Counted from the stretch's first letter, positions 45,131-56,677 are shown. The stretch is 64,000 nucleotides of DNA from Hormiphora californensis (GCA_020137815.1 CM035350.1:7575447-7639446), one strand, 5' to 3'. The notes: generated from the sequence alone by a model not told the origin. Program-made: numbers and translations.

Positions 45131-45136
45131 AATAAA
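45131..45136 (+). terminator. Poly(A) signal of the SLC22 gene
   Basis: AATAAA lies 151 bases after the SLC22 stop codon. The opposite-strand AATAAA for SLU7 is at 45216-45221, so the two 3' ends converge within about 90 bases. Confidence 0.6.
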
Positions 45137-45215
45137 GGAAATTCCAATCAAAAATAGCCCTTACTTGTTTATTGTGACCGTGGGAAGTTTCCCAAAAATC
45201 GAGCGAGGGCTAGTT

Positions 45216-45221
45216 TTTATT
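45216..45221 (-). terminator. Poly(A) signal of SLU7
   Basis: TTTATT on the plus strand reads AATAAA on the minus strand, about 50 bases past the SLU7 stop. Confidence 0.55.
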
Positions 45222-45268
45222 GGGTTTAACTTTAATCATTTAACGAATCAACATCATCCCGAACCTGC

Positions 45269-48200
45269 TCATTTATCCTTGGCGAAGGATGACATTGGAT
45301 CAGCTCTCATGTGTTTCCGGAGTTTATATGCTTCCATTTCCTCTTCAGTCGGCATGGCACCCGTGTCGGCTGCCATGGAGTTATAGGTTCTCTTCCTCTC
45401 GTCCAGACTGTCCGCCTTCTCTTGGGCACTCCGGGCATCCAGATCTTGTAATACCTGTACAGCAGAGGGATCAATGGGGTGTCGATCATTTTAATTATAT
45501 TAATTGTGCACGGTGAGCATGGGATAGATATATGGAGGGATTTGAGACAGTAAGTCAGGATCCGTGAGGGATATTGGGACATTATAATCGTATCACGATT
45601 GCAGGGGGGGGGGTGGGTAGAATGTTACAATTTATTAAGAGATAATAAAGTGGCAGGGTGAGCATGGGATAGATATACAGTCGGACCCCGATTTACCGGG
45701 ATGCTCGGGGGAAAGGTTTTTGCCCGGTAAATCGGGGTGCCCGGTATATCGGGGCAAAATACTGTCAATTTCCTATATCGGGGGAAGATTATCCTCCCGG
45801 TAAATCGGGGTTCCGGTAAATCGGGGCCTGACTGTATGGACTCCATAGATATATGGAGGGATTTGAGACAGTAAGTCAGGATCCGTGTGAGGGATATTGG
45901 CCCAATATTATTGGGACATTATAATCGTATCACGATTGCGGGGGGGGGGGGGGGGGTACCGGGTAGAATGTTACAATTTATTGAGAGATAATACCGGGTA
46001 GAATGTTACAGTTTATTGAGAGATAATACCGGGGTAGAATGTTACAATTTATTGAGAGATAATACCGGGTAGAATGTTACAGTTTATTGAGAGATAATAC
46101 CGGGGTAGAATGTTACAATTTATTGAGAGATAATACCGGGTAGAATGTTACAGTTTATTGAGAGATAATACCGGGGTAGAATGTTACAATTTATTGAGAG
46201 ATAATAAAGTGGCTAATGTCCAGCTATTGACTAGCACGGCTTCGCACTGCAATATACTATTTACTTCAATCTAACTATAATATAACACTGCAGTGCACTA
46301 CATACAACAAATCTTAGGACCAAAACCGGATATGTTCCAATCGACCTATCATATCTGCATTGAACTTAACAGACAAACTATCCTTCAAAAACCGGTACTA
46401 TTTCTGTTCTTAGAGGCTGAGGAATACCGGAAGGTACTCCGGTAATGCTCCCTCCCCATGTCTCCTGATTCTCTCACTGAATCGCATTTTCACGGTGGAA
46501 TTCACCCTTTTCGCGTGCAAGCGGAGGGAACGCCATTCTAAAGCTCAGGCTTAAGATGGCTACTTCCTTCACTCTTCAGCAAGATTTGAGACCATCTAAT
46601 GTTCGGAGGTCTCTGGAAGAAGGTGTTTTGCTTTGTGCCTTGTTGGCTCAACTCACAATAACTCAGTGTGTTAAATGACAGCTACCTGCTACATAGAAGA
46701 TAAACATTGAACCAATTCGAGGTGGTAACTGTTGAGAATAAATAAACAATGGTCAATTGGCCAAAGTATATATATTAGGTCCACCTCTCTCTCGGGGCCA
46801 TGGTGTTTTTTGGTTTCTCACAAAACATGGTGGGTGAACCGTAGGAACCGGCGATAATATCGAATCGAATCGAAAGATCGAGAGATCGGATCGAATCGAA
46901 TCGAATCGAGTAGTTTTTTGAGCCCAAAGATCGAATCGAGATCGAATCGAGATTTTTTGACCGCCCAAAGATCGAATCGAGATCGAATCGAGATTTTTTG
47001 AACCCTCAAAGATCGAATCGAGATCGAATCGAAATTTTTTGAACGCTCAAAGATCGAATCGAGATCGAATCGAAAGTTTTTGAACCCCAAAAGATCGAAT
47101 CGAGATCGAATCGAAAGTTTTTTATCACCCAAAGATCGAATCGAGATCGAATCGATATTTTTTGAACCCCGAAAAATCGAATCGTGATCGAATCGATATT
47201 TTTTGATCCCCCAAAGATCGAATCGAAATCGAATCGAAAAATTTTGATCGGTCACCCAAAGATCGAATCGGGATCGAGAAGAAAATATCAAGAATCTTCG
47301 GTTCCTAGCCAGTAGAAACCGGCGTTTTTATAGGATCGAATCGAAGGATCGAAAGATCGAATCGAATCGAGATCGAATCGAAAGTTTTTGATCGCACAAA
47401 GATCGAATCGAGATCGAATCGATATTTTTTCATCCCCCAAAGATCGAATCGAGATCGAATCGAAATTTTTTGAAAACCGAAAGATCGAATCGAGATCGAA
47501 TCGAGATTTTTTGAAAACCGAAAGATCGAATCGAGATCGAATCGAAAGTTTTTGAACCCTCAAAGATCGAATCGAGATCGAATCGAAATTTTTTGAACGC
47601 TCAAAGATCGAATCGAGATCGAATCGAAATTTTTTGAACCCCAAAAGATCGAATCGAGATCGAATCGAAAAATTTTGGTCGTCCAAAAAAAGATCGAGAT
47701 CGAATCGAGAAAAAAATATCCGGTATCGCCGGTTCCTAGTGAACCGACACAAAATATAGACTATTTAGTTTTGCTTGCGGGCCCCACGAAAGCAAAAAGT
47801 CAAAAGTTCTGCTAATCAAATTTCCTTGCACGAATGTGAGACTTCATCAGATTACTAGGACACGGTCCTATTTTTCCTTGTTATACCGTACATGCAACTG
47901 TTGGTAAAGAAGTTACCCCTCCCTTGTCAGCACGCGAAGGGTTTATTTCGTAACCAACATCACTGTAACATAACTGGTAACTTCGTGCACGCAGTTCAAG
48001 TTACTTTAAATGTTGCCTATGTGGCTGTCCTTTTCGATCAACTATTCAATTTCAAAGAAAGTTGTTTTGGCTGTTGCAAGTCTAAACATATTCCACATTG
48101 CTTTGTACTTTCTTGGTAACAACAATATAACCATTCATACAGGAAATGGCTTGTTTACGGTGCCTACTCGTTCTGGTGGTTGTAATTCCAGCAATTTCCA

Positions 48201-51200
48201 CGAAAGGCGTTTCCCAGTGGTGTCAATACGATAACAAATTCCTGTACACCTACTCGTCTGGATCAAGTGCCTACCCGACCCTGGGTAAAGCCAAGGCAGC
48301 CTGTCTGGAGACGGAAGATTGTACAGGGATCACCCAAGAGCCTTCCAATGGGGGTAGATACACCCTTCGGAAGGACATGGTCCTACGTGACAGCCCCTCG
48401 GGGGAAAGAACATACGTGCCCTGTGCAGGTTACTTCTCCTGTGAAGCAATCGGCTTGAAGTCGGTCCATGGAAAGTTTCTGAGTGCCCAGACGGATGGTT
48501 CCGTCGACTGGGATAGGACTCAATATGGTGGTTGGGAAAGTATCAAGTTTGAGCAGTTTGGTAAAGACACGTTTTTCCTGAAATCAACCCATGGCAAGTA
48601 CCTAGCAGCTACCCCAAGAAACAGACTGGAGTGGAACCGAAGGGCAGCTAGTAGCTGGGAGCTGTTCAAGGTATCCCAATATGAGGACAAGATCTCCCTG
48701 AAGTCAATACATGGCAAATATCTGTCCGCGCAGACCGATGGCACTGCTGACGTGGACCGAACCGCGTCTTACTCCTGGGAGTGGTTCACTGTTCACCCTC
48801 AGGAATGCCTTAACAACATTGAGTGTGACTGCAGTCAGAGCATGGACAAGGATAATTATGAGCTAGAGAATATTGAGTACCAGGTTGAGGAAGCATTGGT
48901 TCACGAATATCCCCCGGAGACAGTGGCCTATCAGCGGATAGACAATTCGGACGGGACTACTGAACAGAATAGCAGGTTCATGGTGAGTGAGACCCTGTCT
49001 GAGTCAACCAGTTTCACCCATAAAGCTGGGGCTAGTGTGACAGTTGGAACTGAGTTCTCCACTGGAGTTCCACTCCTAGCAGAGGGTAAGGTCTCTGTGG
49101 AGATGTCTCTCAGCTACGAGTTCTCCTACGGAACTGAGAGGGTTGAGGAAAGCACAACAGAAGCGGAGTACAAGTGTAACGCCCCGGCCGGAAAGAAAGT
49201 GAAGTGTTCAGCTCTACTGTTTCGATACCAATCATCGGTGCCCTACAAGCAGACCTGGACCCACAAGCGACTACCCTGTTCCTGTGAGAGTTCTGGGGTA
49301 TTCAGCCAGATCGCTGCTCACGAAATGCAGCTTGTAATTACCGAGGAGTGACGTCAGTGGATGAGTGTTTTGGACTTTCTAATAATTGCTAGCCTGGTAA
49401 ATGAGTAATGTATAGTTTCATTTTGAATTTGTCGTTTCGTTTAGTTAAAGGAGAATGAACGTTAGACGGGTAGAACATGCACGGTTACTAACAAGTGCTA
49501 TGTTCTCTTACCTTTTTCAATCGTTCCTCTCGGGCGAGTGGGTTCTCCCTATCTTTCTTCTCCTCCTGCTTTTTTCTCTTTCTCTCTTCGATCATCTTCT
49601 CCGCGTGAATCTGAACAAAACATTCAACAATTAAGTATGTGTACTACTACCCTGACAACTACATGTTACCCTGACAACTACATGTTACCCTGACAACTAC
49701 ATGTTACCCTGACAACTACATGTTACCCTGAGAACTACATGTTACCCTGACAACTATATGTTACCCTGACAACCCTCCATACCTCCATGAGCGGTTTACT
49801 TCTGTCTGCAGCCTCTGTGTCCACACTACCATGATCCTCCATACTTCCACCCTCGTTCAGGGGCACATCAGCACCCGCAGTTCGGCCCGTGCAATAGGCC
49901 TGCTTGTAGGTGGCCCTACAGCACCTGTAGCCCCACTTGCCCTCTGAGTAGAATGACCCATAGACGGTGGTGTGACCGTTAACGTGGATATCCTCCTGGT
50001 ATTTTGACTTGGGTACCACCTTCTCTTGACCTGGGGAGGATGCGGGGGTGAGAGGAACTGGGAAGTAAAATGGTCGGCTAAACTTCACTACGATGGATGG
50101 AAATAAAGTCAGAACCGGGTCGGTCTAATATCAGTCCTATCAAAAGACCGATTGGAAAGGTTGGTTTGTTAAAAAGGTTAGGCCGGCGAGCAGAGGCGCC
50201 TAAAGGTCTGCTTCTCTGGAGTTTAGTACTTGAAATAATATTAAAAAATAATCACAGCTGGGAGGATTCTGCGGTTGATTATTGTGTTAGTGCATGGATA
50301 TCTAGAAATAACATATTAATCTTCAATTCTTCAAGTTTAGAAAATAACAGACAGATACGTCTAGATATAGACAAGGATCCACATAATATAATAACTAAAT
50401 CAATTTCCTCTCAGGACTCGGATCCTATCTTTCTCCCCTAATATCTATGCCAGGCATAGCATGCCTTGTAGTCTAATGCAATGTGTTTTCTTGATATGAA
50501 ATCGTCTATCAAGATCAGATAAACTCAATCAGTCTCCATAATGCAGCCAACCGAGATATTTATTGTCCAAAACTAATTCACAATAAATAGTATGGAGACA
50601 CTATAAATCCTAGATATATCGATAATATCGATGGAGCGTTTCGATATCACGATAGTTAGTCCCGGTACCAATGACATTGACAGTAACTCATTCCTAAATA
50701 GACAGATCAGATCTCACCTTTCACTATTTTTCCAGTTCGGGAATATTCCACATACTCTTCAGTAGATGCAAAGATTAGCTCCTTGGGAGGCGCCTGCAGA
50801 TGCTCTTTCCCTCCGTATCGGTCTATAATAGATTTGCTTACCTGAGCGGGAAAAATAGATTACTTTACCAAGGAAACATATTATTGTAGTCGCCATAGCT
50901 TTTCTTTACCAAGCCACATGAATGCATCACATATAAGCCAGGTTTATGTGTTTTTTATGTCGACACCCTGACTGTCATGGTATCTTGAGGACATGTTAAA
51001 TTACAGGAAAGTAGAAACATTTTGGAGAGAACTCGGGGGAAAAAAAAGAGAGGAAAAGGTTTTTGGAAATGCCGAGATAAAACTCGTATAAGGCTCTAAA
51101 GTAGAAAAAAATTAAAATCCTTAGAAAGGAGACCAACGCCCATCAAACCCCGTACCTCTGTCTTAAAATCATCCTTCCTCTTCTCGTATTCAGTGTGAAG

Positions 51201-51989
51201 TAGAGCTGCCTTGGTAGGTTCCGCCTGGAGGTGCACGCTGGAGCCCCTCTGGTTAGCTTCCCACGCAAACAACTGGAGTTTTGATATCTCCTTAACCTGG
51301 CCATGTACTTCTCACAAAGTTCTCGCCGGAGAATGATAGCTCAGAGGGCTTCTTGTGGTCTAGCCCGGCAAGGGGGTTATCTCGCATCGACCGGGACTTG
51401 GGATCATAATGCGCCGAGGCATCGTCCAGATTCAGCAGGTACTAATAGAAAATCCTGTTAGTAAAGCAAATATAGGACACATCATAAACCAATTAACATC
51501 ATGTCTAGGTACACCAAATCTTCTACCCACCTTAGCTGTGTCCTCTCTAATCCTCAGATTCCTCACTGTCTGCCTCTTCTTGTTATCAAACTTGGTCCCG
51601 GGCATGTTCGCCTGCTCTGTATATTTGTATTCATCCTCCACTATCTCTTCATCGCTATCGTCTTTAGACGGTCCTGGAGCTACCACAACAGTAGGATCAT
51701 TGAGGGCCTCCGCTTTTAGATCCTGCTTCACCCTCTCTATCTTCGCAAATTCCTCCAGATACCTCTTTGTGATCGATGGCATCGTACCCCACCCAACGGT
51801 CCCTTTTACCCTCGAAATCTAGTTTGGGCATGTCCTAGGGGGAAATGGTGTTCGGTTTCATTATGTCATAAGTACTTAGGGGAATTGTGAATGGGTGTGG
51901 GCTGATTGTCATTCGTCATATTATATCGTCTAGACAAATAGTACAGTTGGCACAGACTATCACACGATGTCTCTCCCACTGTCTCTCTC

Positions 51990-52062
<73 letters not shown>

Positions 52063-52638
52063 GGCGTTTTAAAAGATAGTGGAAGGGCAGTAGTGATGCA
52101 GTGAACCACCTCAAGTGTTTTATAGACAGTGTCTGGTAAAGGGAACTGTTTAACACCATCAACAACAGACACACCTCTCCGGATTTTACCAGTTAATAAT
52201 TCGCTAAATTCCTAAATGAACTGCTTTTAAAACTCACTGGTATGTGTTCGTCGGGTGCAAAGTCCTTGCCGGTCCACCGGGCTCCCACTTTTCGTGGTTT
52301 CTCAAGGCAGTCTATTTTCTTGTGGGTAATTGCCCCACAGTTTTGGCACGCTCCCTTCCGAAACTTGGTCGCAACTCTCTGGAATAGTAATGAGAATTTA
52401 GAAATGGATCAAAGAGGGATAAAGATAAATAGAAGCCGCTAAAAATGTCTTGATATGAATTGACCTAGACAATTCATTTAAAAAATTGTGGTAATTTGTT
52501 GATCAGTCTATCCCTTACGTTCGTGAGTCCTTTCTTATAGAGCTTGTCTGACAGATCATACGATTTCACTGTTTCCGGCTGAATTCTTTGATGTGTCAGC
52601 GTAGGCCTGAAAGACAGGGGAATATTGTGTGCGGCAGA

Positions 52639-52727
<89 letters not shown>

Positions 52728-53584
52728 AAGGAAGTAGTATAAGTGAGGGAAATCATTGGGAGTAATCCGCAGAACTATAAGGGAAATGAACTTCTATTGT
52801 GAGTTCATAATTCATCAAAGTCGACGGTGAGTCAATTTCATTACTCATTAGACACGTTCAATGCACAAAGATAATATCTACACACAGACACACACAGATG
52901 GCTAAACTAGTATAGTCGAATTTTTTAATCAAGGGACAGGGGGCCGCGCATTTACAAAGTCTTTTTGCGTGTGCTAAATGTTTTCGCTCATATCTCCTGT
53001 TCCTGATAAGATAAAGACTTGATCTTGGTTGCGTTGAAAAGGTCTTAAAATTATCTTTCCAACGCTTCCGGGTTCAAGTCTTAAGATTGCCAGGAACTTG
53101 ATCTCGATTGTCACGCGCAAATACAACGCCGCGTGACCTCTCTGAATGCGCAGCCCCCTGTCCCTTGATTAAAAAATTCGACTTTACAGTTGTCTTGCAA
53201 ACTGACAAATGTAACATATATCCACTTACCCGTTCATTTGAAGATACCAGGGCGAATCCTTGATGTACTGCGGAATATGGGGATTGATGTCCCTGAAAGT
53301 ATGGGATGTTATTATAGTGGCCAGGGGAGAGGGAGGGGTATAATAATAGTAGTAGTTTTTATGGGTTGCTACAACTTTAGTAAAATCAAGGGGTTGGGCT
53401 GACTGTAGAACAGGCCATTAGAAACATTACACTGAGCTAATTACTGCACTTACTGCCCAAACTCATCTTGCTCAGCTGGTTCAATACCACTCTTCCGTGC
53501 TTCATCCAACTCTTTCTGTTTCTTGTAATCCTCCCTGGTCTTCTTCAGGGGCATCTCAGCCTCTTTCTCCTCCTTACTTGCCAT
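45269..53584 (-). CDS. Pre-mRNA-splicing factor SLU7, 10 exons, two apparent frameshifts
   Basis: SLU7 is a second-step spliceosome factor that holds the 5' exon for correct 3' splice-site choice in the nucleus. Exons are 53454-53584, 53230-53292, 52519-52606, 52238-52378, 51531-51834, 51156-51441, 50718-50841, 49783-50030, 49512-49610 and 45269-45454, about 555 aa after allowing for two 1-base insertions. Family signatures are [10 protein letters not shown], the zinc knuckle [42 protein letters not shown] and [16 protein letters not shown]. The C-terminal [20 protein letters not shown] is also typical. Frame is lost by one extra base near 51762 (after GYDAIDHKE) and by one near 51290 (after ENFVRST). 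Removing one base at each restores the family alignment without gaps. Assembly error or a mutated allele are both possible. The last intron is 4 kb and contains another gene. Confidence 0.9.
45511..45960. repeat. Direct duplication of a segment of about 90-110 bp in the SLU7 intron
   Basis: The block TATGGAGGGATTTGAGACAG ... ATAATCGTATCACGATTGC followed by a G run occurs at about 45530-45613 and again at about 45850-45957. The second copy has a small insertion (CCCAATATTATTGGG). Each is followed by GGTAGAATGTTACAATTTAT. The MITE at 45678 lies between the copies. Confidence 0.85.
45678..45834. mobile_element. Small MITE, TA target duplication, copy 2
   Basis: 157 bp, starting CAGTCGGACCCCGATTTACC and ending GTAAATCGGGGCCTGACTG, flanked by TA (45676-45677 and 45835-45836). 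It shares the central AATACTGT...TTTCCTATATCGGGGG with the element at 6484. All its sub-repeats read CGGTAAATCGGGG where that copy has CGTTAAATCGGGG. Confidence 0.75.
45958..46206. repeat. 35/36-bp tandem repeat with alternating variants
   Basis: Seven units of ACCGGGTAGAATGTTACAAT...GAGAGATAAT. After the first unit, two forms alternate strictly (ACCGGG with ACAGTTT, ACCGGGG with ACAATTT). This indicates expansion as a 71-bp dimer. Confidence 0.9.
46207..46833. other. SLU7 intron, unremarkable part
   Basis: Mixed unique-looking sequence with no exon or clear repeat. Confidence 0.4.
46842..47738. mobile_element. 897-bp element filled with GATCGAAT repeats, 8-bp target duplication
   Basis: It begins TAGGAACCGGCGATA and ends TATCGCCGGTTCCTA, a perfect 15-bp inverted terminus. 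GTGAACCG flanks both sides (46834-46841 and 47739-47746). The interior is an array of about 40-bp units (AAAGATCGAATCGAGATCGA...TTTTTTGA). It is interrupted at about 47296-47335 by an internal pair of end-like motifs (CGGTTCCTA and TAGAAACCGGCG), as if two copies were fused. The long minus-strand ORFs reading FDLDSI repeats are artefacts. The TAG start and 8-bp duplication fit the hAT superfamily. Confidence 0.85.
48146..49351 (+). CDS. Secreted PAN-like / beta-trefoil / aerolysin-like pore-forming protein
   Basis: This is a 401-aa single-exon gene within the last SLU7 intron, on the opposite strand. Residues 1-19 are a signal peptide. Residues 24-93 form a Cys-containing PAN/apple-like module ([17 protein letters not shown]). 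Residues about 100-217 are three copies of a fascin-like beta-trefoil repeat, each opening LKS-x-HGK. After a Cys-rich hinge ([10 protein letters not shown]) the C-terminal 180 residues have the Ser/Thr-rich amphipathic beta pattern of aerolysin/natterin-type proteins, which oligomerise into membrane pores. Such proteins serve in defence, digestion or venom; the trefoil would bind glycans. The role here is inferred from architecture only. Lack of introns among intron-rich neighbours is notable. Confidence 0.75.
   Translation: MACLRCLLVLVVVIPAISTKGVSQWCQYDNKFLYTYSSGSSAYPTLGKAKAACLETEDCTGITQEPSNGGRYTLRKDMVLRDSPSGERTYVPCAGYFSCEAIGLKSVHGKFLSAQTDGSVDWDRTQYGGWESIKFEQFGKDTFFLKSTHGKYLAATPRNRLEWNRRAASSWELFKVSQYEDKISLKSIHGKYLSAQTDGTADVDRTASYSWEWFTVHPQECLNNIECDCSQSMDKDNYELENIEYQVEEALVHEYPPETVAYQRIDNSDGTTEQNSRFMVSETLSESTSFTHKAGASVTVGTEFSTGVPLLAEGKVSVEMSLSYEFSYGTERVEESTTEAEYKCNAPAGKKVKCSALLFRYQSSVPYKQTWTHKRLPCSCESSGVFSQIAAHEMQLVITEE
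49637..49772. repeat. 19-bp tandem repeat in SLU7 intron
   Basis: ACCCTGACAACTACATGTT repeats about six to seven times, directly beyond the donor of SLU7 exon 49783. Confidence 0.9.
51985..52061. repeat. (CT)n microsatellite
   Basis: Pure CT run in the SLU7 intron between exons 52238 and 51834. On the sense strand it is GA. Confidence 0.95.
52638..52732. repeat. (GA)n microsatellite beside a splice acceptor
   Basis: On the SLU7 sense strand this is a (CT)n run ending about 30 bases upstream of the acceptor of exon 52519-52606. Confidence 0.95.
52914..53183. mobile_element. 270-bp MITE in SLU7 intron
   Basis: Inverted ends of about 38 bp begin AGTCGAATTTTTTAATCAAG and GGACAGGGGGC and are nearly perfect. 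No ORF. The target duplication is unclear. Confidence 0.75.
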
Positions 53585-54287
53585 ACTGAGCTATTTGAAA
53601 CAAGGGATGAGAGAGAGAGAGTAATGTTAGGCAGGGGATGAGGGAGGATGGGGTCATATCAGGTGGTTGAGTGCGCGCGCGCAGGGAGAGAGCGCGGTTC
53701 TCCGCGCACAGACTAATGCTGACAACCTAGTAAAGAGACTTCGCGTGTTACTGACTACAACACATCATAGTGAGACAGTGTGCCATTCCAGGGGATAAAG
53801 GAAACATAATGTGTATAGTGGGTATTATTCCATATTAATTATGTTAGCCACGGTTGTAGTGGTCCGGTGCTGTCGACTATTAACACACCTAATCACGTGA
53901 CACCACCGGACCTTGAGTAGTTTTTGACATTAAGTAATCCCTTATCCCTAGAGAAGGAGATCGAGAGAAAGGGCATCATGATTGGGCTCATGATTATGGT
54001 TACTACTTACTTATAAGGAAACCAGACTGTCAAGTAAGTTTCGGGGAGATAAGGGAATGGGGATACTTCACTTTGGGTTTTAATGAAACACTGTTAGCTA
54101 TATGGTAATGCATGGATCAGTTAAATATACAATATTACACATAAATAAATCATAAATGAATAGTTAAACGAAAATATACCTTAAAACATGCCCCTAGCAA
54201 TTCATTGGCATGTTCAATAATGATGATTATTATTAAATATATCTCTGTAAATATAACACTTATCAATTAATTAAATATCAGTATCTA

Positions 54288-55279
54288 CTAGTCTGTTACT
54301 GCATTGGGTAGGGCTACTACGATGAATAATCCTGAGAAAACAAGGAGAGCAAAGTATACTGTGAAAGAAAGGGAGGGTGTGAAGGAGAGAGCAGCGACCC
54401 AACAGCAAACTAGACCCACTCCTAACAGTGGGTACAGTATACCTGTAATAATTGGATATATTGTAACGTATGTTAATTATATCACGTTACTATAAAGTGT
54501 TATTATTACCTGAGAATTCATCATGCTCGGTGGATGGATCTGGCGTGTTGCCAAGATCACTACCGCCATGCGATATCTGGCAGATTACAGTTGCAGGCTG
54601 ATCTAGGGTAAACTCAGACAGGAAGGCAGTGTCTGGGCGGAGAAGGTGCCCCTGGTACACCATGTGAACTCTCTTTCCCTCGTGCAGGACCTTGTAAAAA
54701 CAATACCTGATGGGAGACACATTTAGGGGTATAATCTAGGTTGAGGTTGGATGAAGGTATATTTAAATGGGGAGCATAAAACAGGGGGAGACTAACGGGA
54801 GACAGGGTATAACAAATTATGTACTTTTTCATTTCCAAGAGAGTCTTTGTCTCTGGTATAAATATTGTCCGTGCCCACTCCCGGTATTTTACAGTAATCT
54901 CGAGGGCACCAATTCTCCTCCCATCATAGCTTCCCCTTCGGCCCAGATCCAACAGCCCTTCATGCTGAAGCTGGTGTCTGTGGGGCTGCTGAAATAGCGA
55001 AAGATTGGGAATATACAATCATAATGGCTGAGTAAAAATCTCTAACCGACTCTAACCGTCTCTAACATATCTTTTCGCAATGGAAGAGGGTTGAGCATGA
55101 CTCACTGATATGGTTTCAAGGTGTTGTGTGGGTTGATTGACTCCATTAGTTGTTGTTTGACCAGCAGTTGGGGTCAGCTGCAGTTGGGAGAGAAACTTGT
55201 ACAGAAAGATAGCGAAGAGGGAGGAGAGTAGGGCGAAACCCACTGTCACCTCATTTCCTACCCCTTCTATCAGGTCCAT
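54288..55279 (-). CDS. Transmembrane and ubiquitin-like domain protein (TMUB1/2), 4 exons
   Basis: TMUB proteins are membrane proteins with a cytosolic ubiquitin-like domain linked to ER-associated degradation and receptor recycling. Exons are 55106-55279, 54825-54988 (or to 54985), 54510-54706 and 54288-54442, in phase, giving about 229 aa. The N-terminus MDLIEGVGNEVTVGF matches the conserved family start. It is followed by a membrane helix and a Gln/Thr-rich linker. The ubiquitin-like fold runs from EITVKYREWARTIFIP to VHMVYQGHLLRPDTAFLSEF and ATVICQIS. Two C-terminal membrane helices (ILYPLLGVGLVCCWVAA, VYFALLVFSGLFIVVAL) close the protein, which is close to the size of vertebrate TMUB1. 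No frame breaks are seen. Confidence 0.87.
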
Positions 55280-55720
55280 AACATTCTAAATCATTATAAA
55301 AGACAGTTTATTAGTCAATAGTTACTAGTTAGGTTTAGTGAAACTGCAGTAGTGATTTAAATAAGAAGCGTGAATATAATGATAATTGATAATACCAGAT
55401 TGTCTTTCGGCACAATGTTTTTCTCGCAATAGCATTGAACGTGGGATCCATCCCACAACCACAGGAGCCTCCTGTTTTCTGCCTCCATCATTTCCTCTGT
55501 GGGTGGTCGCTGTAGGAGGACCTGTTCCAACTTATCATCTTTCTTTATTCTCAAGTTGCTCCGGTCGTTGTAGCCCCAATACTGGTGTTTGAACCAGTAC
55601 CGGTCCACCTCACTGGCTAAAAACTCGGCATGTACCCGCTTGACATCCTCAATCTGGAACTGGCTGTCCCTTCGTGATCTTCTCCCCTGTACATCAGATT
55701 CCTCCACCGCAAGGGCAGTA

Positions 55721-56480
55721 TAACGGGTGACAACTAAAAATTGTTACTAATTTAAAACAGCTATAGAATTTTTCCCTTTTGAGATACAGCTTCGGGCCAG
55801 TGATAGAACGATTTTTCAGACAATTTTAAATCGGAAAAACATAACGGCGATGACTAAAACGTTCATTCTCACAGCGATATCGGATCATTTCCTCTTGCCC
55901 CACCAAAGCATATAGTCCATGAAATCTACACGTTTTTCTAGCACCTCTAGCGCCTGTTCTAGTCGAAATACAGCTTCGGGACAGTGATAGAATGATTTTT
56001 CAGACAATTTTGAACGAAATTAACTTTGCTTCAAACTTCATAAATCTCAATTTCCTGATCAAAATCTTCTGTAACAAAGCGTAGTTTACAGGTAATTTGA
56101 GAAATCGCCATTTCGACATCTCTCGAAACATTAATGACCGTGGAAACCCAACTTCCTAATGAGCCAAAATCTTCAAACTAGGCAGTTATGTTGGTTATGG
56201 CATGAACAACCAGACTTCCAATTATGAGAATTCTATCTCATCGGGAAGGTCGTTTCTGATAACATAGAAATTTCAAATCTCCGTACTATATGCTTTGGTG
56301 GGGCAAGAGGAAATGATCCGATATCGCTATGAGAATGAACGTTTTAGTCATCGCCGTTATGTTATCCTGATTCAAAATTGTCTGAAAAATCGTTCTATCA
56401 CTGGCCCGAAGCTGTATCTCAAAAGGGAAAAATTCTACAGCTGTTTTAAATTAGTAACAATTTTTAGTTGTCACCCGTTA
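55721..56480. mobile_element. 760-bp MITE with 195-bp inverted termini, in a coding exon
   Basis: The ends TAACGGGTGACAACTAAAAA and its complement continue as near-perfect inverted repeats to about 55915 and from about 56286. GTA flanks both sides (55718-55720 and 56481-56483), suggesting a 3-bp target duplication. A partial extra copy of the arm (ATACAGCTTCGGGACAGTGA) lies inside at about 55968. No ORF. Confidence 0.85.
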
Positions 56481-56652
56481 GTACTCGGCGAAGAGGACTT
56501 GTACAGCCGGTGTGGGTGAGTCCAGGTTGATCTCTTTCAGAACTGCTTTTAGATCCTCCTGCAGCTTGAAATACTCATCCACTCGCAGAGTTTTACTCTG
56601 GAACTGAAGTGATGGCCGTTTGAGGAGGTCTTCTTCTTCTTCTGGGAGGACG

Positions 56653-56677
56653 CTGGCTAGTGCGAAGCACTAGCCAG
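56653..56677 (-). other. LINE 3' stem-loop
   Basis: CTGGCTAGTGC, loop GAA, GCACTAGCCAG: an 11-bp perfect stem directly before the (GAA)n tail. Such 3' hairpins are known recognition sites for the reverse transcriptase in other LINEs. The role here is inferred. Confidence 0.75.

Noticed and set aside
46753..47752. ORFs of 71-157 aa with FDLDSI repeats
   Set aside because: Translations of the GATCGAAT array of a transposable element.
55052..55707. Fusion of the broken gene with TMUB through donor 55397 and an acceptor before 55279
   Set aside because: The TMUB start MDLIEGVGNEV matches the conserved family N-terminus, so it is a separate gene. The phase fit is likely chance.
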